64,000 nt of DNA from Poriferisulfidus sp963668445 (lineage in GTDB: Bacteria; Pseudomonadota; Gammaproteobacteria; Poriferisulfidales; Poriferisulfidaceae), in assembly GCA_963668445.1 (NCBI GenBank), contig OY764335.1, forward strand, positions 1,550,001-1,614,000, given 5' to 3'. How positions within the stretch are numbered: the stretch's first letter is position 1; the number at the start of each line of letters is the position of its first letter. Below the pieces are notes generated by a model. It ran no database searches. It worked only from the letters and a program-made list of their open reading frames with translations, and was not told the origin of the DNA. Positions 1 through 7,170 of this stretch are shown one piece after another. A program made the position numbers and the translations under genes.

Positions 1-166
1 GCTGGCGCCGGACGACTGCCTCCTCGTCGCCGAAAGCGGCATCCGCTGCAGCCAAGACATCTCCCAGATTCGCGCCGGCGGCGTCCATGCCTTTCTGATC
101 GGCGAAACCCTGATGCGCGCCGACGATCCCGGCGCGGAACTGGCCCAACTGCTGCGCGACGCATGA
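1..166 (+). CDS. trpC: Indole-3-glycerol phosphate synthase, C-terminal end (partial)
   Basis: The first 166 bases are the end of a gene entering from the left, read from base 2. The last 54 or so residues contain ESGI, then GVHAFLIGETLMRADDPG and a terminal AQLL. This is the usual end of the TIM-barrel enzyme TrpC, which closes the indole ring in tryptophan synthesis; ESGI and GVHAFLIGE form the phosphate-binding loops. Its TGA stop overlaps the ATG of the next gene (ATGA at 163-166), so the two are probably translated together. The rest of the gene, including the catalytic lysines, lies outside the window. Confidence 0.9.
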   Translation, partial: LAPDDCLLVAESGIRCSQDISQIRAGGVHAFLIGETLMRADDPGAELAQLLRDA

Positions 167-579
167 AGGCACGCATCGCCTGGCACGAGCACCGCACGTT
201 CGTCGGGGAAACCGGAAGCGGCCACACCGTCGTGATGGACGGCGCGCCCGAGCACGGCGGCCGCAATCTGGCCGCCCGCCCGATGGAGATGCTGCTGCTC
301 GGCATGGGCGGCTGCAGCGCGTACGACGTCGTCGGCATGCTGCAACGCGGCCGCCAGCCGCTGGCGCGGCTGGAACTGGACATCGAAGCGGAACGGGCCG
401 AAGACATCCCGCAGGTCTTCACCCGCATCCATGTGCACTACCGCGCCTACGGCCATGGCCTGTCCGAGGCCCAGGTCCGCCGCGCCGTCGAGTTGTCGCT
501 GGCCAAATACTGCTCCGCCTCCCTGATGCTCGGCGAGACCGCCGACATTACGCACGAACTGGAGATCATCGACGGCTGA
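163..579 (+). CDS. OsmC family redox protein
   Basis: A 138-residue protein of normal OsmC/YhfA length. Two cysteines sit in the family contexts, Cys51 in GMGGCSAYDVV and Cys117 in AKYCSASLML. In OsmC/Ohr proteins this pair reduces peroxides; the sequence is closer to the YhfA-like branch than to true Ohr, so the substrate is unknown. It overlaps trpC by four bases and bioA by one (TGATG), placing it inside an apparent trpC-osmC-bioA transcript. It is probably cytoplasmic, with no signal or membrane segment. The family call is firm, the cellular role is not. Confidence 0.85.
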   Translation: MKARIAWHEHRTFVGETGSGHTVVMDGAPEHGGRNLAARPMEMLLLGMGGCSAYDVVGMLQRGRQPLARLELDIEAERAEDIPQVFTRIHVHYRAYGHGLSEAQVRRAVELSLAKYCSASLMLGETADITHELEIIDG

Positions 580-1868
580 TGGGCGCTCCGCCCGACTGGG
601 CCGCGCAGGATCTGCGCCATCTCTGGCACCCGTACGCGCCGGCGCCGGATCCGGATCCGGTCTATCCGATCGTCGGCAGCGAAGGCGTGCGCCTGACTCT
701 GGCCGACGGCCGGCAGCTGATCGACGGCATGGCCTCCTGGTGGTGCGCCATCCACGGCTACCGCCATCCGCAGCTGGTGCAGGCCCTCCATGCGCAAATC
801 GACGCTTTGCCGCATGTCATGTTCGGCGGATTGACGCATGAGCCCGCCGCGCAACTGGCCGCGCAACTGGCCGCGCTGGCGCCCGGCGAACTGAATCGCG
901 TGTTCTTCTGCGACTCCGGCTCGGTCGCCGTCGAAGTCGCCATGAAAATGGCCCTGCAATATTGGCAGGCCTGCGGGCGGGCGCAGCGCTGCCGCTTCCT
1001 CGCCCTGCGTGGCAGCTACCACGGCGATACTTTTTCCGCGATGTCAGTCAGCGACCCCGACAACAGCCTGCACGAACGCTTCCGCGGACACCTGCCTTCG
1101 CAATGCTTCACGCCGCGCCCGCCGCCAGCGGACTGCGACACGACCACATTGGACGATGCCTGCGCCCGGTTCGAAGCCGATCTCGCCGCCCATCGCGACG
1201 AGCTCGCCGCCGTCATTCTGGAGCCGATGCTGCAAGGCGCCGGCGGCTTCCATCCGTATCCTGCCGCATTCCTGAAACATGTCGCAGCCATGTGCGCTTC
1301 CCATGAGGTGCTGCTCATCGCGGACGAGATCGCCACCGGGTTCGGCCGCACGGGCACCCTGCTTGCTTGCGAACATGCCGACGTCGTCCCGGATCTGATG
1401 TGCCTCGGCAAGGCGCTGACCGGCGGCATGCTCAGCTTGGCAGCAACTCTGGCGCGCGATGAAGTAGCGCAGACGATCAGTGCAGCCGGCGCCTTTCTGC
1501 ACGGGCCCACTTTCATGGCCAACCCTGCCGCCTGCCGCGTGGCTATGGCGAATGTGGAACTTCTGCTGCAACGCGATTTCCGCAGCGAAGTCGCGCAATT
1601 GGAGGCAATGCTGCAACGCGAACTGCTGCCGTTGCGAACCTCCCCGCATGTCGCCGACGTGCGCGTGCTGGGGGCCTTCGCCGTTGTGGAGACCGCCGCG
1701 CCGGTGGCCGTATCGGACTGGCAGGCATTCGCCGTGGACCGCGGCGTCTGGCTGCGCCCGTTCCGGAATTACGTCTACCTGATGCCGCCCTTGATCATCC
1801 GGCCGGACGAACTGGCGCAAGTGGCCGGCACGGTCCGCGCCGGAATACGAGAGTTATTAGGGAATTAA
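579..1868 (+). CDS. bioA: Adenosylmethionine-8-amino-7-oxononanoate aminotransferase
   Basis: A 429-residue fold-type I PLP enzyme that makes 7,8-diaminopelargonate in biotin synthesis, using SAM as amino donor. The N-terminal HLWHPYAP, MASWWCAIHGY, SGSVAVEVAMKMA and YHGDTFSAMSV are BioA hallmarks. LLIADEIATGFGRTG carries the PLP-binding Asp, and Lys278 in CLGKALTGGML is the Schiff-base lysine. The start overlaps the stop of the OsmC gene (TGATG). The stop overlaps the convergent rpoH stop by four bases, leaving no room for a separate terminator. bioD lies about 14 kb away in this window. Confidence 0.96.
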   Translation: MGAPPDWAAQDLRHLWHPYAPAPDPDPVYPIVGSEGVRLTLADGRQLIDGMASWWCAIHGYRHPQLVQALHAQIDALPHVMFGGLTHEPAAQLAAQLAALAPGELNRVFFCDSGSVAVEVAMKMALQYWQACGRAQRCRFLALRGSYHGDTFSAMSVSDPDNSLHERFRGHLPSQCFTPRPPPADCDTTTLDDACARFEADLAAHRDELAAVILEPMLQGAGGFHPYPAAFLKHVAAMCASHEVLLIADEIATGFGRTGTLLACEHADVVPDLMCLGKALTGGMLSLAATLARDEVAQTISAAGAFLHGPTFMANPAACRVAMANVELLLQRDFRSEVAQLEAMLQRELLPLRTSPHVADVRVLGAFAVVETAAPVAVSDWQAFAVDRGVWLRPFRNYVYLMPPLIIRPDELAQVAGTVRAGIRELLGN

Positions 1869-2716
1869 GCCAGCGCCACGCGCAGCTTCTTCATGGCGGC
1901 GGCTTCGATCTGCCGAATCCGCTCCGCCGAGACGCCGTATTCGTCCGCCAGTTCCTGCAAGGTGAGTTTGGACTCGGCGAACCAGCGGCGCTTCAGGATC
2001 GATTGGCTGCGTTCGTCCAGATCGCCCAGCGCTTCATGCAGTTGCGCGTAGCGCGCTTGCTCGTCGTCCGCCGCTTCCAGCAGCGGCGCCGGGTCGGCAT
2101 CCGGAGCCGGCAGGTATTCCAAAGGCGAACGTGCCGCATCTTCATCGCCGGCGTCCGCCTCCATGGCCATGTCCGCATGATTGAGCCGGGCTTCCATCTG
2201 GCGCACTTCGGCGGCGGTCACGCCCAAGTCCTCGGCGACGGCGCTGACTTCGCCGTCGTTCATCCAGCCGAGCCGCTTCTTCGCCTTGCGCAGGTTGAAG
2301 AACAGCTTGCGTTGCGCCTTGGTCGTCGCCATTTTGACGATGCGCCAATTGCGCAGCACGTATTCATGGATTTCGGCGCGAATCCAGTGCACCGCAAACG
2401 ACACCAGCCGCACGCCGACCGACGGGTCGAAGCGCTTCACCGCCTTCATCAGGCCGATGCTGCCTTCCTGAACCAAATCCGCCAACGGCAGCCCGTAGCC
2501 CGAATAGCCGCGGGCCACATGGATGACGAACCGAAGATTGCGCAGCACCAGCTCCCGCGCCGCCTCCACATCGCCCTGCTCCTGCAGACGATAGGCCAGC
2601 GAACGCTCTTCTTCCGCGCTCAAAACCGGAAGGCTGTAGGCCATGTGGATGTAATGATCCAAACTCCCGGCCGCGACCGGCAGCGTCTGAACCTGATCTG
2701 GCACCCTATGCGTCAT
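1865..2716 (-). CDS. rpoH: RNA polymerase heat-shock sigma factor RpoH (sigma-32)
   Basis: A 283-residue sigma-70 family protein with regions 2 and 4. The RpoH box is present as QRKLFFNLRKAKKRLGW, region 2.4 as SFAVHWIRAEIHEYVLRNWR, and the C-terminal HTH as TLQELADEYGVSAERIRQIE. It directs transcription of heat-shock genes. I chose the ATG at 2716 because an upstream in-frame ATG at 2806 lies above the promoter. GGAGAG stands five bases before this ATG. Promoter elements lie at 2757-2785, giving a leader of about 35 bases. Confidence 0.96.
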   Translation of the reverse strand: MTHRVPDQVQTLPVAAGSLDHYIHMAYSLPVLSAEEERSLAYRLQEQGDVEAARELVLRNLRFVIHVARGYSGYGLPLADLVQEGSIGLMKAVKRFDPSVGVRLVSFAVHWIRAEIHEYVLRNWRIVKMATTKAQRKLFFNLRKAKKRLGWMNDGEVSAVAEDLGVTAAEVRQMEARLNHADMAMEADAGDEDAARSPLEYLPAPDADPAPLLEAADDEQARYAQLHEALGDLDERSQSILKRRWFAESKLTLQELADEYGVSAERIRQIEAAAMKKLRVALA

Positions 2717-2756
2717 TGCTGCTCTCCGGGCGAGGCTTTGCTCCCGCCATGCCACA

Positions 2757-2785
2757 ATATTACCCGATATGGGGGTTTTTGTCAA
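2757..2785 (-). promoter_or_regulatory. Strong sigma70-type promoter of rpoH
   Basis: On the minus strand TTGACA (2785-2780) and TAATAT (2762-2757) are separated by 17 bases. This is a consensus -35 with a one-mismatch -10 at optimal spacing. Predicted start of transcription is near 2750, just upstream of the rpoH Shine-Dalgarno. No second extracytoplasmic-type promoter was recognised by eye. Confidence 0.88.
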
Positions 2786-2888
2786 CCTTTTCAAGCCGTG
2801 CCGCACCCGGGCGGCGAGTGCCTTGAAGCCTTATTTTAACTTACCTTTCAAATATTTAGAATGCCGTACCCTAACTCCTCGATCCCGC

Positions 2889-3995
2889 TCAGTTGTATTC
2901 GGTGCCGCCCTTGCGCAGCAGGTACTCGTCCGACACGTATTTAAGGATCAGACGCCCTTGGAAGGCCGTGCAATAAACGGATTCGTTGGGACGCACCACG
3001 ACCCCTTCCCGAATGCAGTCCGCATCCAGCGAGGATCGGCCGGCCACAAGCTTCCGGATGTCGCAAGCACCCCATGCGCCGCGCCACAGTACGGGCACCG
3101 TGTCGAACCCATGCGCCTCGCAGGCCGCCGCCAGCGCGTCCCATGCCATGTAGCTGCCGTGGCCGGGCATGCCCTGATAGATATCGAAGACGCGGAAGGC
3201 CGGCGTCTGCGCCCCGTAGTGAAGGTCCTGGACGCCGCGCCCATAGATTTCTCCGATCACGTACGCCGGGCCGGAAGCCGACCCCAGCGCATCGGCCATG
3301 GCGTCCAGACGCTCCCGGCAGGCATTCCATGTGCGGCAGTACAGATTCCGCTCCATGTTCTTGCCCGAATCCAGCCGGAAGACCAGCTTCTTGGCCGACA
3401 TGCCTTTGCTGGTGACGATGTGCCGCACTTCGCCCTCGTCTTCGCAGCGGCCGAAGCAGGCCCAGGTGCCGTGCAGCTTTTCGGTCGCCACGACCTCCGG
3501 GTCGGATGCCTCCTGCGCCCACGCGGCGAACGCGTCCGGATGCTTCTTGTAGTCCTCGATGTCGTAGGACAGCGTGTGCAGGCACGGCTCCATTTCACCC
3601 TCCATGCCGGTCGGCACGGGCGGCTCGTACTTCTTCAGGCCCAGCACCTGCGCCACGTCGTCGCCTTCGCAGGCCGTGATGGAGCCTTCCTCCAGTTCCA
3701 GCGTGCCGCCATCGGCAAGGCCGTACACCAGACCCTGCGACACTACGCCGCGCAAGCGGATCGCCTTCACCCGGTTCTTTTTCTTGCCGGCCAAGCGGCC
3801 GACCAGCCCCATCCGCTCCAGCAGCCAATCCGGAACGATGGTCGCTTCGGGAATGTACGCGGCCAGATCGCCGCTGCGCATGCTGCCTTTGGCGATTACG
3901 CAACGGTACTCGCCAACACGGGCGAGTTCCAGCGCGTCGGCATCGGGATGTTCTTCCACCGCAATGCGGTATATCTTGGCCTCGAAATCCGCCAT
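2889..3995 (-). CDS. ATP-dependent RNA ligase, Rnl5 (DraRnl-like) family
   Basis: A 368-residue protein with an N-terminal OB-like domain (about 1-120) and a nucleotidyltransferase domain. Ligase motif I is EKLHGT with the adenylated Lys173. Further motifs are IGEIYGRG (III-like), EGVVVRPNE (IV) and LILKYVSDEYL (V). The OB-first architecture matches the Deinococcus DraRnl/Naegleria Rnl5 group, which seals 3'-OH to 5'-PO4 RNA nicks. I chose the ATG at 3995 (AGGATC just before it); the frame stays open further upstream but that part is GC-rich and low in motif content. No Hen1, Pnkp or RtcB partner lies beside it; the upstream neighbour is a DUF4325 regulator. Confidence 0.85.
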   Translation of the reverse strand: MADFEAKIYRIAVEEHPDADALELARVGEYRCVIAKGSMRSGDLAAYIPEATIVPDWLLERMGLVGRLAGKKKNRVKAIRLRGVVSQGLVYGLADGGTLELEEGSITACEGDDVAQVLGLKKYEPPVPTGMEGEMEPCLHTLSYDIEDYKKHPDAFAAWAQEASDPEVVATEKLHGTWACFGRCEDEGEVRHIVTSKGMSAKKLVFRLDSGKNMERNLYCRTWNACRERLDAMADALGSASGPAYVIGEIYGRGVQDLHYGAQTPAFRVFDIYQGMPGHGSYMAWDALAAACEAHGFDTVPVLWRGAWGACDIRKLVAGRSSLDADCIREGVVVRPNESVYCTAFQGRLILKYVSDEYLLRKGGTEYN

Positions 3996-4081
3996 GATCC
4001 TGCCAAAGCCGAGTTGTTGTTCGAGAAGGTTGCCAAACCGCTGCGCCAGAGCTTTCACGGTGCGCGGGCTTGGGGCGGCGC

Positions 4082-4113
4082 ATTGTACCGCACCCGCTCC
4101 GGCGAGCCGGAGC
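4082..4113 (-). promoter_or_regulatory. GC-rich hairpin and possible -10 box ahead of the RNA ligase gene
   Basis: GCTCCGG and CCGGAGC (4096-4102 and 4107-4113) form a perfect 7-bp stem with a four-base loop. Just downstream on the minus strand is TACAAT (4087-4082), a fair -10 box about 87 bases before the ligase ATG. No good -35 was seen, and no T-run follows the stem, so whether it ends the DUF4325 transcript or regulates the ligase is open. Confidence 0.35.
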
Positions 4114-4117
4114 CGCC

Positions 4118-4183
4118 GCCTGCCTTGTTCCAATATGTTGTTGAACCTGCACAAGCCGACGCCTGCTTTGTTCCAATATGTTG
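4118..4183. repeat. 23-bp direct repeat, two copies 43 bp apart
   Basis: GCCTGC(C/T)TTGTTCCAATATGTTG occurs at 4118-4140 and 4161-4183 with a single mismatch, starts 43 bp apart. Both copies lie in the gap between the DUF4325 gene and the RNA ligase gene. No third copy was noticed nearby. Two units with a 20-bp gap do not make a CRISPR array; a paired protein site or the scar of a duplication or insertion is more likely. Confidence 0.75.
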
Positions 4184-4187
4184 ACTC

Positions 4188-5225
4188 TTACTCATCCGCA
4201 TTGTTTCTCGCTCTCAAGATCATCCTATCAATCTCCGCGTTGGCATTGACCGGAATGAGTTTGATGTCTGGGTGCCGTGCGGCGAACACGCGAAAAATTT
4301 CATCCGCAAATGCCGGACCGACCACGTCCACTTCGCAAAAATCGAAAAGAACCGTCTTGAACCTTTCGACACGCCCTAGCAACCGCTTGGCCTGCGAACG
4401 GGAAATTAACCCGCCTTCCCCGTATTGGGCCATCCGGACGGGAACGATCGTTTTCGTAAATCCCAAGTCATCTCCGGAAGTGAATTGGTCGAAAACCTCT
4501 TTAGCCGTCCTCGTCGCCCCATCCTTTAGATTCATGAAAACCGATGTCTCGCCCAAATCGCGACCCCTTTCCAAAATCCAGTCCTCCGCATCCCCGAACT
4601 CATGAGAAAAATAAACGCCCCCGGACAGAATCGCGAATTCGTCGAACATTCTGGATGCGAAAAACACGCCTTCCCCCGTATGGTTCTTTGGGTCGGTCGT
4701 GACCTTGCCTTTCGACAGCTCCAGAACCGCATGCCGTTCGTCCAGCAGACCCAGTTCTTTCTGTATCTTCTTGAAGATGCCGCATCCGTCGTCATGAACC
4801 CACATTTCGGCACCAACGGCCGTTCGGGCGACCTCGACTCGGACCGTGGAACCCTCGGAATGATCGATCGCGTTGTTGAACATTTCAGTGAAGCCGTAAT
4901 ACCAGACAGCTAGAGTGTTGTCCCGCAGAATGCCCAGTTGGTTTCGCACATCCTGCGTCCACACGACATCTTCTGCCAAACCCCCCTCGATCTTGTAACT
5001 ACCCATCCATTTGGATAGCACTGCCAACCGATACTGGCTCGCGCTAGTATTGCCGGACCGTTCGAGAACCCCCTCTTCGCAAAGTCGCCGCAGATGCCTG
5101 TGTGCTGCCTGGCGAGAAATCCCGAACTGCTTCGCTGTGACCTTCGCCACGCTTTTCGGCGACTTCTCAACTTGATTGAGAATATAGCGCCTGATTTTTT
5201 CCTTTTGGGCGCGGACTTGGGCCAT
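4188..5225 (-). CDS. HTH / HATPase_c / STAS-like (DUF4325) regulatory protein
   Basis: A 345-residue single chain with three parts. Residues 1-70 form a winged-HTH-like region (FGISRQAAHRHLRRL). Residues 105-200 are a GHKL ATPase with N-box FNNAIDH, G1 box DDGCGI (145-150) and a G2-like GEGVFFAS (from 184). Residues 255-340 match DUF4325, a STAS-like domain. GHKL kinases and STAS domains act against each other in anti-sigma switches; here both are fused to a DNA-binding head. No phosphoacceptor His box is seen. GGGAGAG precedes the ATG. The promoter overlaps three phased repeats, suggesting autoregulation. Its target is unknown; the RNA ligase gene follows 192 bases downstream. Confidence 0.8.
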   Translation of the reverse strand: MAQVRAQKEKIRRYILNQVEKSPKSVAKVTAKQFGISRQAAHRHLRRLCEEGVLERSGNTSASQYRLAVLSKWMGSYKIEGGLAEDVVWTQDVRNQLGILRDNTLAVWYYGFTEMFNNAIDHSEGSTVRVEVARTAVGAEMWVHDDGCGIFKKIQKELGLLDERHAVLELSKGKVTTDPKNHTGEGVFFASRMFDEFAILSGGVYFSHEFGDAEDWILERGRDLGETSVFMNLKDGATRTAKEVFDQFTSGDDLGFTKTIVPVRMAQYGEGGLISRSQAKRLLGRVERFKTVLFDFCEVDVVGPAFADEIFRVFAARHPDIKLIPVNANAEIDRMILRARNNADE

Positions 5226-5255
5226 TAGTTCTCTCCCTTTCAGGTTGAATGCCCT

Positions 5256-5285
5256 ATTGTAAACATTTATGGGGAATATTGTAAA
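5256..5285 (-). promoter_or_regulatory. Promoter of the DUF4325 regulator gene
   Basis: On the minus strand TTTACA (5285-5280) and TACAAT (5261-5256) are 18 bases apart, giving a start near 5249, about 24 bases before the ATG. The -35 overlaps the middle TTGTAAAC repeat and the -10 overlaps the first, so a protein bound to the repeats would block RNA polymerase. Confidence 0.65.
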
Positions 5286-5308
5286 CTATTATACATATAT
5301 TTGTAAAC
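5257..5308. repeat. Three TTGTAAAC direct repeats with exact 22-bp period
   Basis: TTGTAAAC occurs at 5257-5264, 5279-5286 and 5301-5308. Starts are exactly 22 bp apart, about two helical turns, so bound proteins would line up on one DNA face. The stretch is AT-rich compared with its neighbours. The repeats cover the promoter of the DUF4325 gene, whose product has an HTH, so this is a candidate operator. Confidence 0.75.
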
Positions 5309-5359
5309 CTCCGCCCAAACTCGTAAGCCGGATAGTCAACCAACCCGCGAGGGTCGATC

Positions 5360-5588
5360 ATGCCGACCGTCAGCGTGCGCCAAGTCAAAAGCAGTCTTCG
5401 CGCCTGCTCGCTCAGGCCGAAGCAGGCGAAGAAGTCGTCATCCCCGCAACGGCAAGCCCGTGGCGAAACTCGTCGCCTGCGCGCGTCCGAGCAGGTGCCA
5501 ATTCGGAGCATTGAAAGGAAAAATCTCAATCGGCGAAAAAATCTTCGAGCCCCTGCCCGACACCGAACTGACCGCTTGGAACCGCTAG
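5360..5588 (+). pseudogene. Phd/YefM-type antitoxin, frameshifted
   Basis: Reading across three frames restores an antitoxin of about 75 residues: MPTVSVRQVKSSL, then LLAQAEAGEEVVI in the -1 related frame, then RNGKPVAKLVACARPSR leading to FGALKGKI and LPDTELTAW before TAG at 5586. This is the standard Phd/YefM layout with DNA-binding N-terminus, AGEEV(V/I) and GKPVAKL block, and acidic toxin-binding tail. Two frame changes, near 5390 and 5450, destroy it. No PIN or Doc toxin follows, so it is an orphan relic. Confidence 0.8.
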
Positions 5589-5705
5589 GCATCGTGCGCC
5601 TGCTACCGGACACGCGCAGTATTGCCTCATCCGGATTCAAAGTAGGCTATACTAGGGGCGTCGGGAGTTCCTCCGTACCTCCATACTCTCGGCACCGGGC
5701 TGGCT

Positions 5706-5743
5706 GCTCCAAAGAGCCCTTTCTCATTTCCGGCTCTTGGAGC
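5706..5743 (+). other. Hairpin in the leader of the M16 peptidase operon
   Basis: GCTCCAAAGAGCC (5706-5718) pairs with GGCTCTTGGAGC (5732-5743) with one bulged A and a 13-base loop. No T-run follows, so it is not a simple terminator. It lies 38 bases upstream of the M16 ATG and would be in the 5' leader if transcription begins near the TATACT at 5648-5653. Function unknown. Confidence 0.4.
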
Positions 5744-5781
5744 GCCGCCCACCTTCTCCAAAACTTAGGGATTTGAAGGCC

Positions 5782-7170
5782 ATGGCCGAGTTCGACCGGG
5801 AATGCGCCGCATCAGCGCAACGGTGCTTCGGCATCGCCCTGCTGCTCGCCGCCGCCTTGCCGAGCATGGGGCTGGCGCAGCCTCCGGACGTCGCCTCGAA
5901 GACGCTGGACAACGGCCTGGAAATCCTAGTGCAACCGGACCGGCGCGCGCCGGTCGTCGTCAGCCAAATCTGGTACGGCGTCGGCTCCGCCGACGAACTG
6001 CCGGGCCAGACCGGCATCAGCCACATTCTGGAGCACATGATGTTCCGCGGCACGCCACGCCATCCGGGCGAATCCTTCAGCCGCGCCATCACCGCCGAAG
6101 GCGGCCGCGACAACGCCTTCACCAGCCGCGACTTCACGGCGTACTACCAGATTCTGGGCCGCGGCAAGCTGGAACTGGCCCTGGAGATGGAAGCGGACCG
6201 CTTGCAGCACGTCCTGCTGGCCGACGCCGATTTGCAGAAGGAGTTGGAAGTGGTCAAGGAAGAGCGGCGCCTGCGCACCGAGGACCAGCCGGAAAATCTG
6301 GCCTACGAGCAGCTGCTGGCCGCAGCGTTCCAGAACCATCCGTATGGACAGCCGGTGATCGGCTGGATGAGCGACATCGCCCAAATCGACGCCGCGCAGC
6401 TGCGCGACTGGCATCGGCGCTGGTATGCCCCCAACAACGCGAAGCTGGTGGTCGTCGGCGACATCGAGCCGGAACAGGTCTTCGCCATGGCCGAGCGGCA
6501 TTTCGGCGCCATTCCGGCCCGCCCGGTGGCACCGGCGCGCCGCCGCGAAGAGCCGCCGCAACGCGGCGCCCGCAACCTGACGCTGCGCATCCCCGCGCAG
6601 ACCGAATACCTCATCATGGGCTTCAAGGTTCCGGCGCTCGCGCAATTGTCGAAGGCGCAACAGTGGGAAGCCTACGCCCTGTCGATGCTCTCCTCCGTCC
6701 TGAACGGCGGGCGCGCCTCGCGCCTGCAGCAGCGGCTGGTGCGCGGCCAGAAGATCGCCGCCGGCGCCAGCGCCTCCTATTCCCTCTACACCGCCCGCGC
6801 CAGCCTCTTCATGCTGGATGCCACCCCCAGCACCGGCCGCACGGCCGCCGAAGTCGAGCAGGCGCTGCGGGCCGAAATCGACGCCCTGAAGCAGCAACCC
6901 GTCACGGCCGCCGAACTGCAGCGCGCCCGGGCGCAAGTCATCGCGCATTCGACCTACGCCCAAGACTCTCTGCGCCACCGCGCCTATATGGTGGGCATGC
7001 TGGAGACCAACGGCCTTGGCTGGGAGACGGACCGGCAACTGGTTGCGCGCTATCAGGCGGTCACGGCCGCGCAGGTCCAGGAAGTCGCGCAGCGCTACCT
7101 GGATGGCGATGCACGCACCATGGTGACGATCCGCCCTGTCCGCACGGCGGCGAGCGGCATCCGGCCATGA
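5782..7170 (+). CDS. M16 family zinc peptidase, catalytic subunit
   Basis: A 462-residue protein with a signal-like segment (FGIALLLAAALPSMGLAQ), pointing to the periplasm. The inverted zinc motif HILEH gives ligands His81 and His85 and catalytic Glu84; a distal glutamate lies in LQKELEVVKEERR. Two pitrilysin-type half domains follow. The family includes PqqL-like and mitochondrial processing peptidases. I took the ATG at 5782, with GAAGG just before it, over one at 5737 that would bury the signal. It overlaps the next M16 gene by four bases (ATGA); the two likely form a catalytic/non-catalytic pair. Confidence 0.9.
   Translation: MAEFDRECAASAQRCFGIALLLAAALPSMGLAQPPDVASKTLDNGLEILVQPDRRAPVVVSQIWYGVGSADELPGQTGISHILEHMMFRGTPRHPGESFSRAITAEGGRDNAFTSRDFTAYYQILGRGKLELALEMEADRLQHVLLADADLQKELEVVKEERRLRTEDQPENLAYEQLLAAAFQNHPYGQPVIGWMSDIAQIDAAQLRDWHRRWYAPNNAKLVVVGDIEPEQVFAMAERHFGAIPARPVAPARRREEPPQRGARNLTLRIPAQTEYLIMGFKVPALAQLSKAQQWEAYALSMLSSVLNGGRASRLQQRLVRGQKIAAGASASYSLYTARASLFMLDATPSTGRTAAEVEQALRAEIDALKQQPVTAAELQRARAQVIAHSTYAQDSLRHRAYMVGMLETNGLGWETDRQLVARYQAVTAAQVQEVAQRYLDGDARTMVTIRPVRTAASGIRP

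Noticed and set aside
4118..4183. Mini CRISPR array
   Set aside because: Only two repeats of 23 bp with a 20-bp gap, no further units and no cas genes in the window.
5257..5308. BirA/BioO-like operator (TTGTAAAC half-sites)
   Set aside because: The half-site resembles the E. coli bio operator, but all three copies point the same way; BirA needs an inverted pair, and no biotin gene is next to it.
5802..7166. Long open frame in front of the second M16 gene
   Set aside because: It is a GC-rich shadow of the first M16 gene in another frame; the real second protein starts with its signal peptide at 7167.
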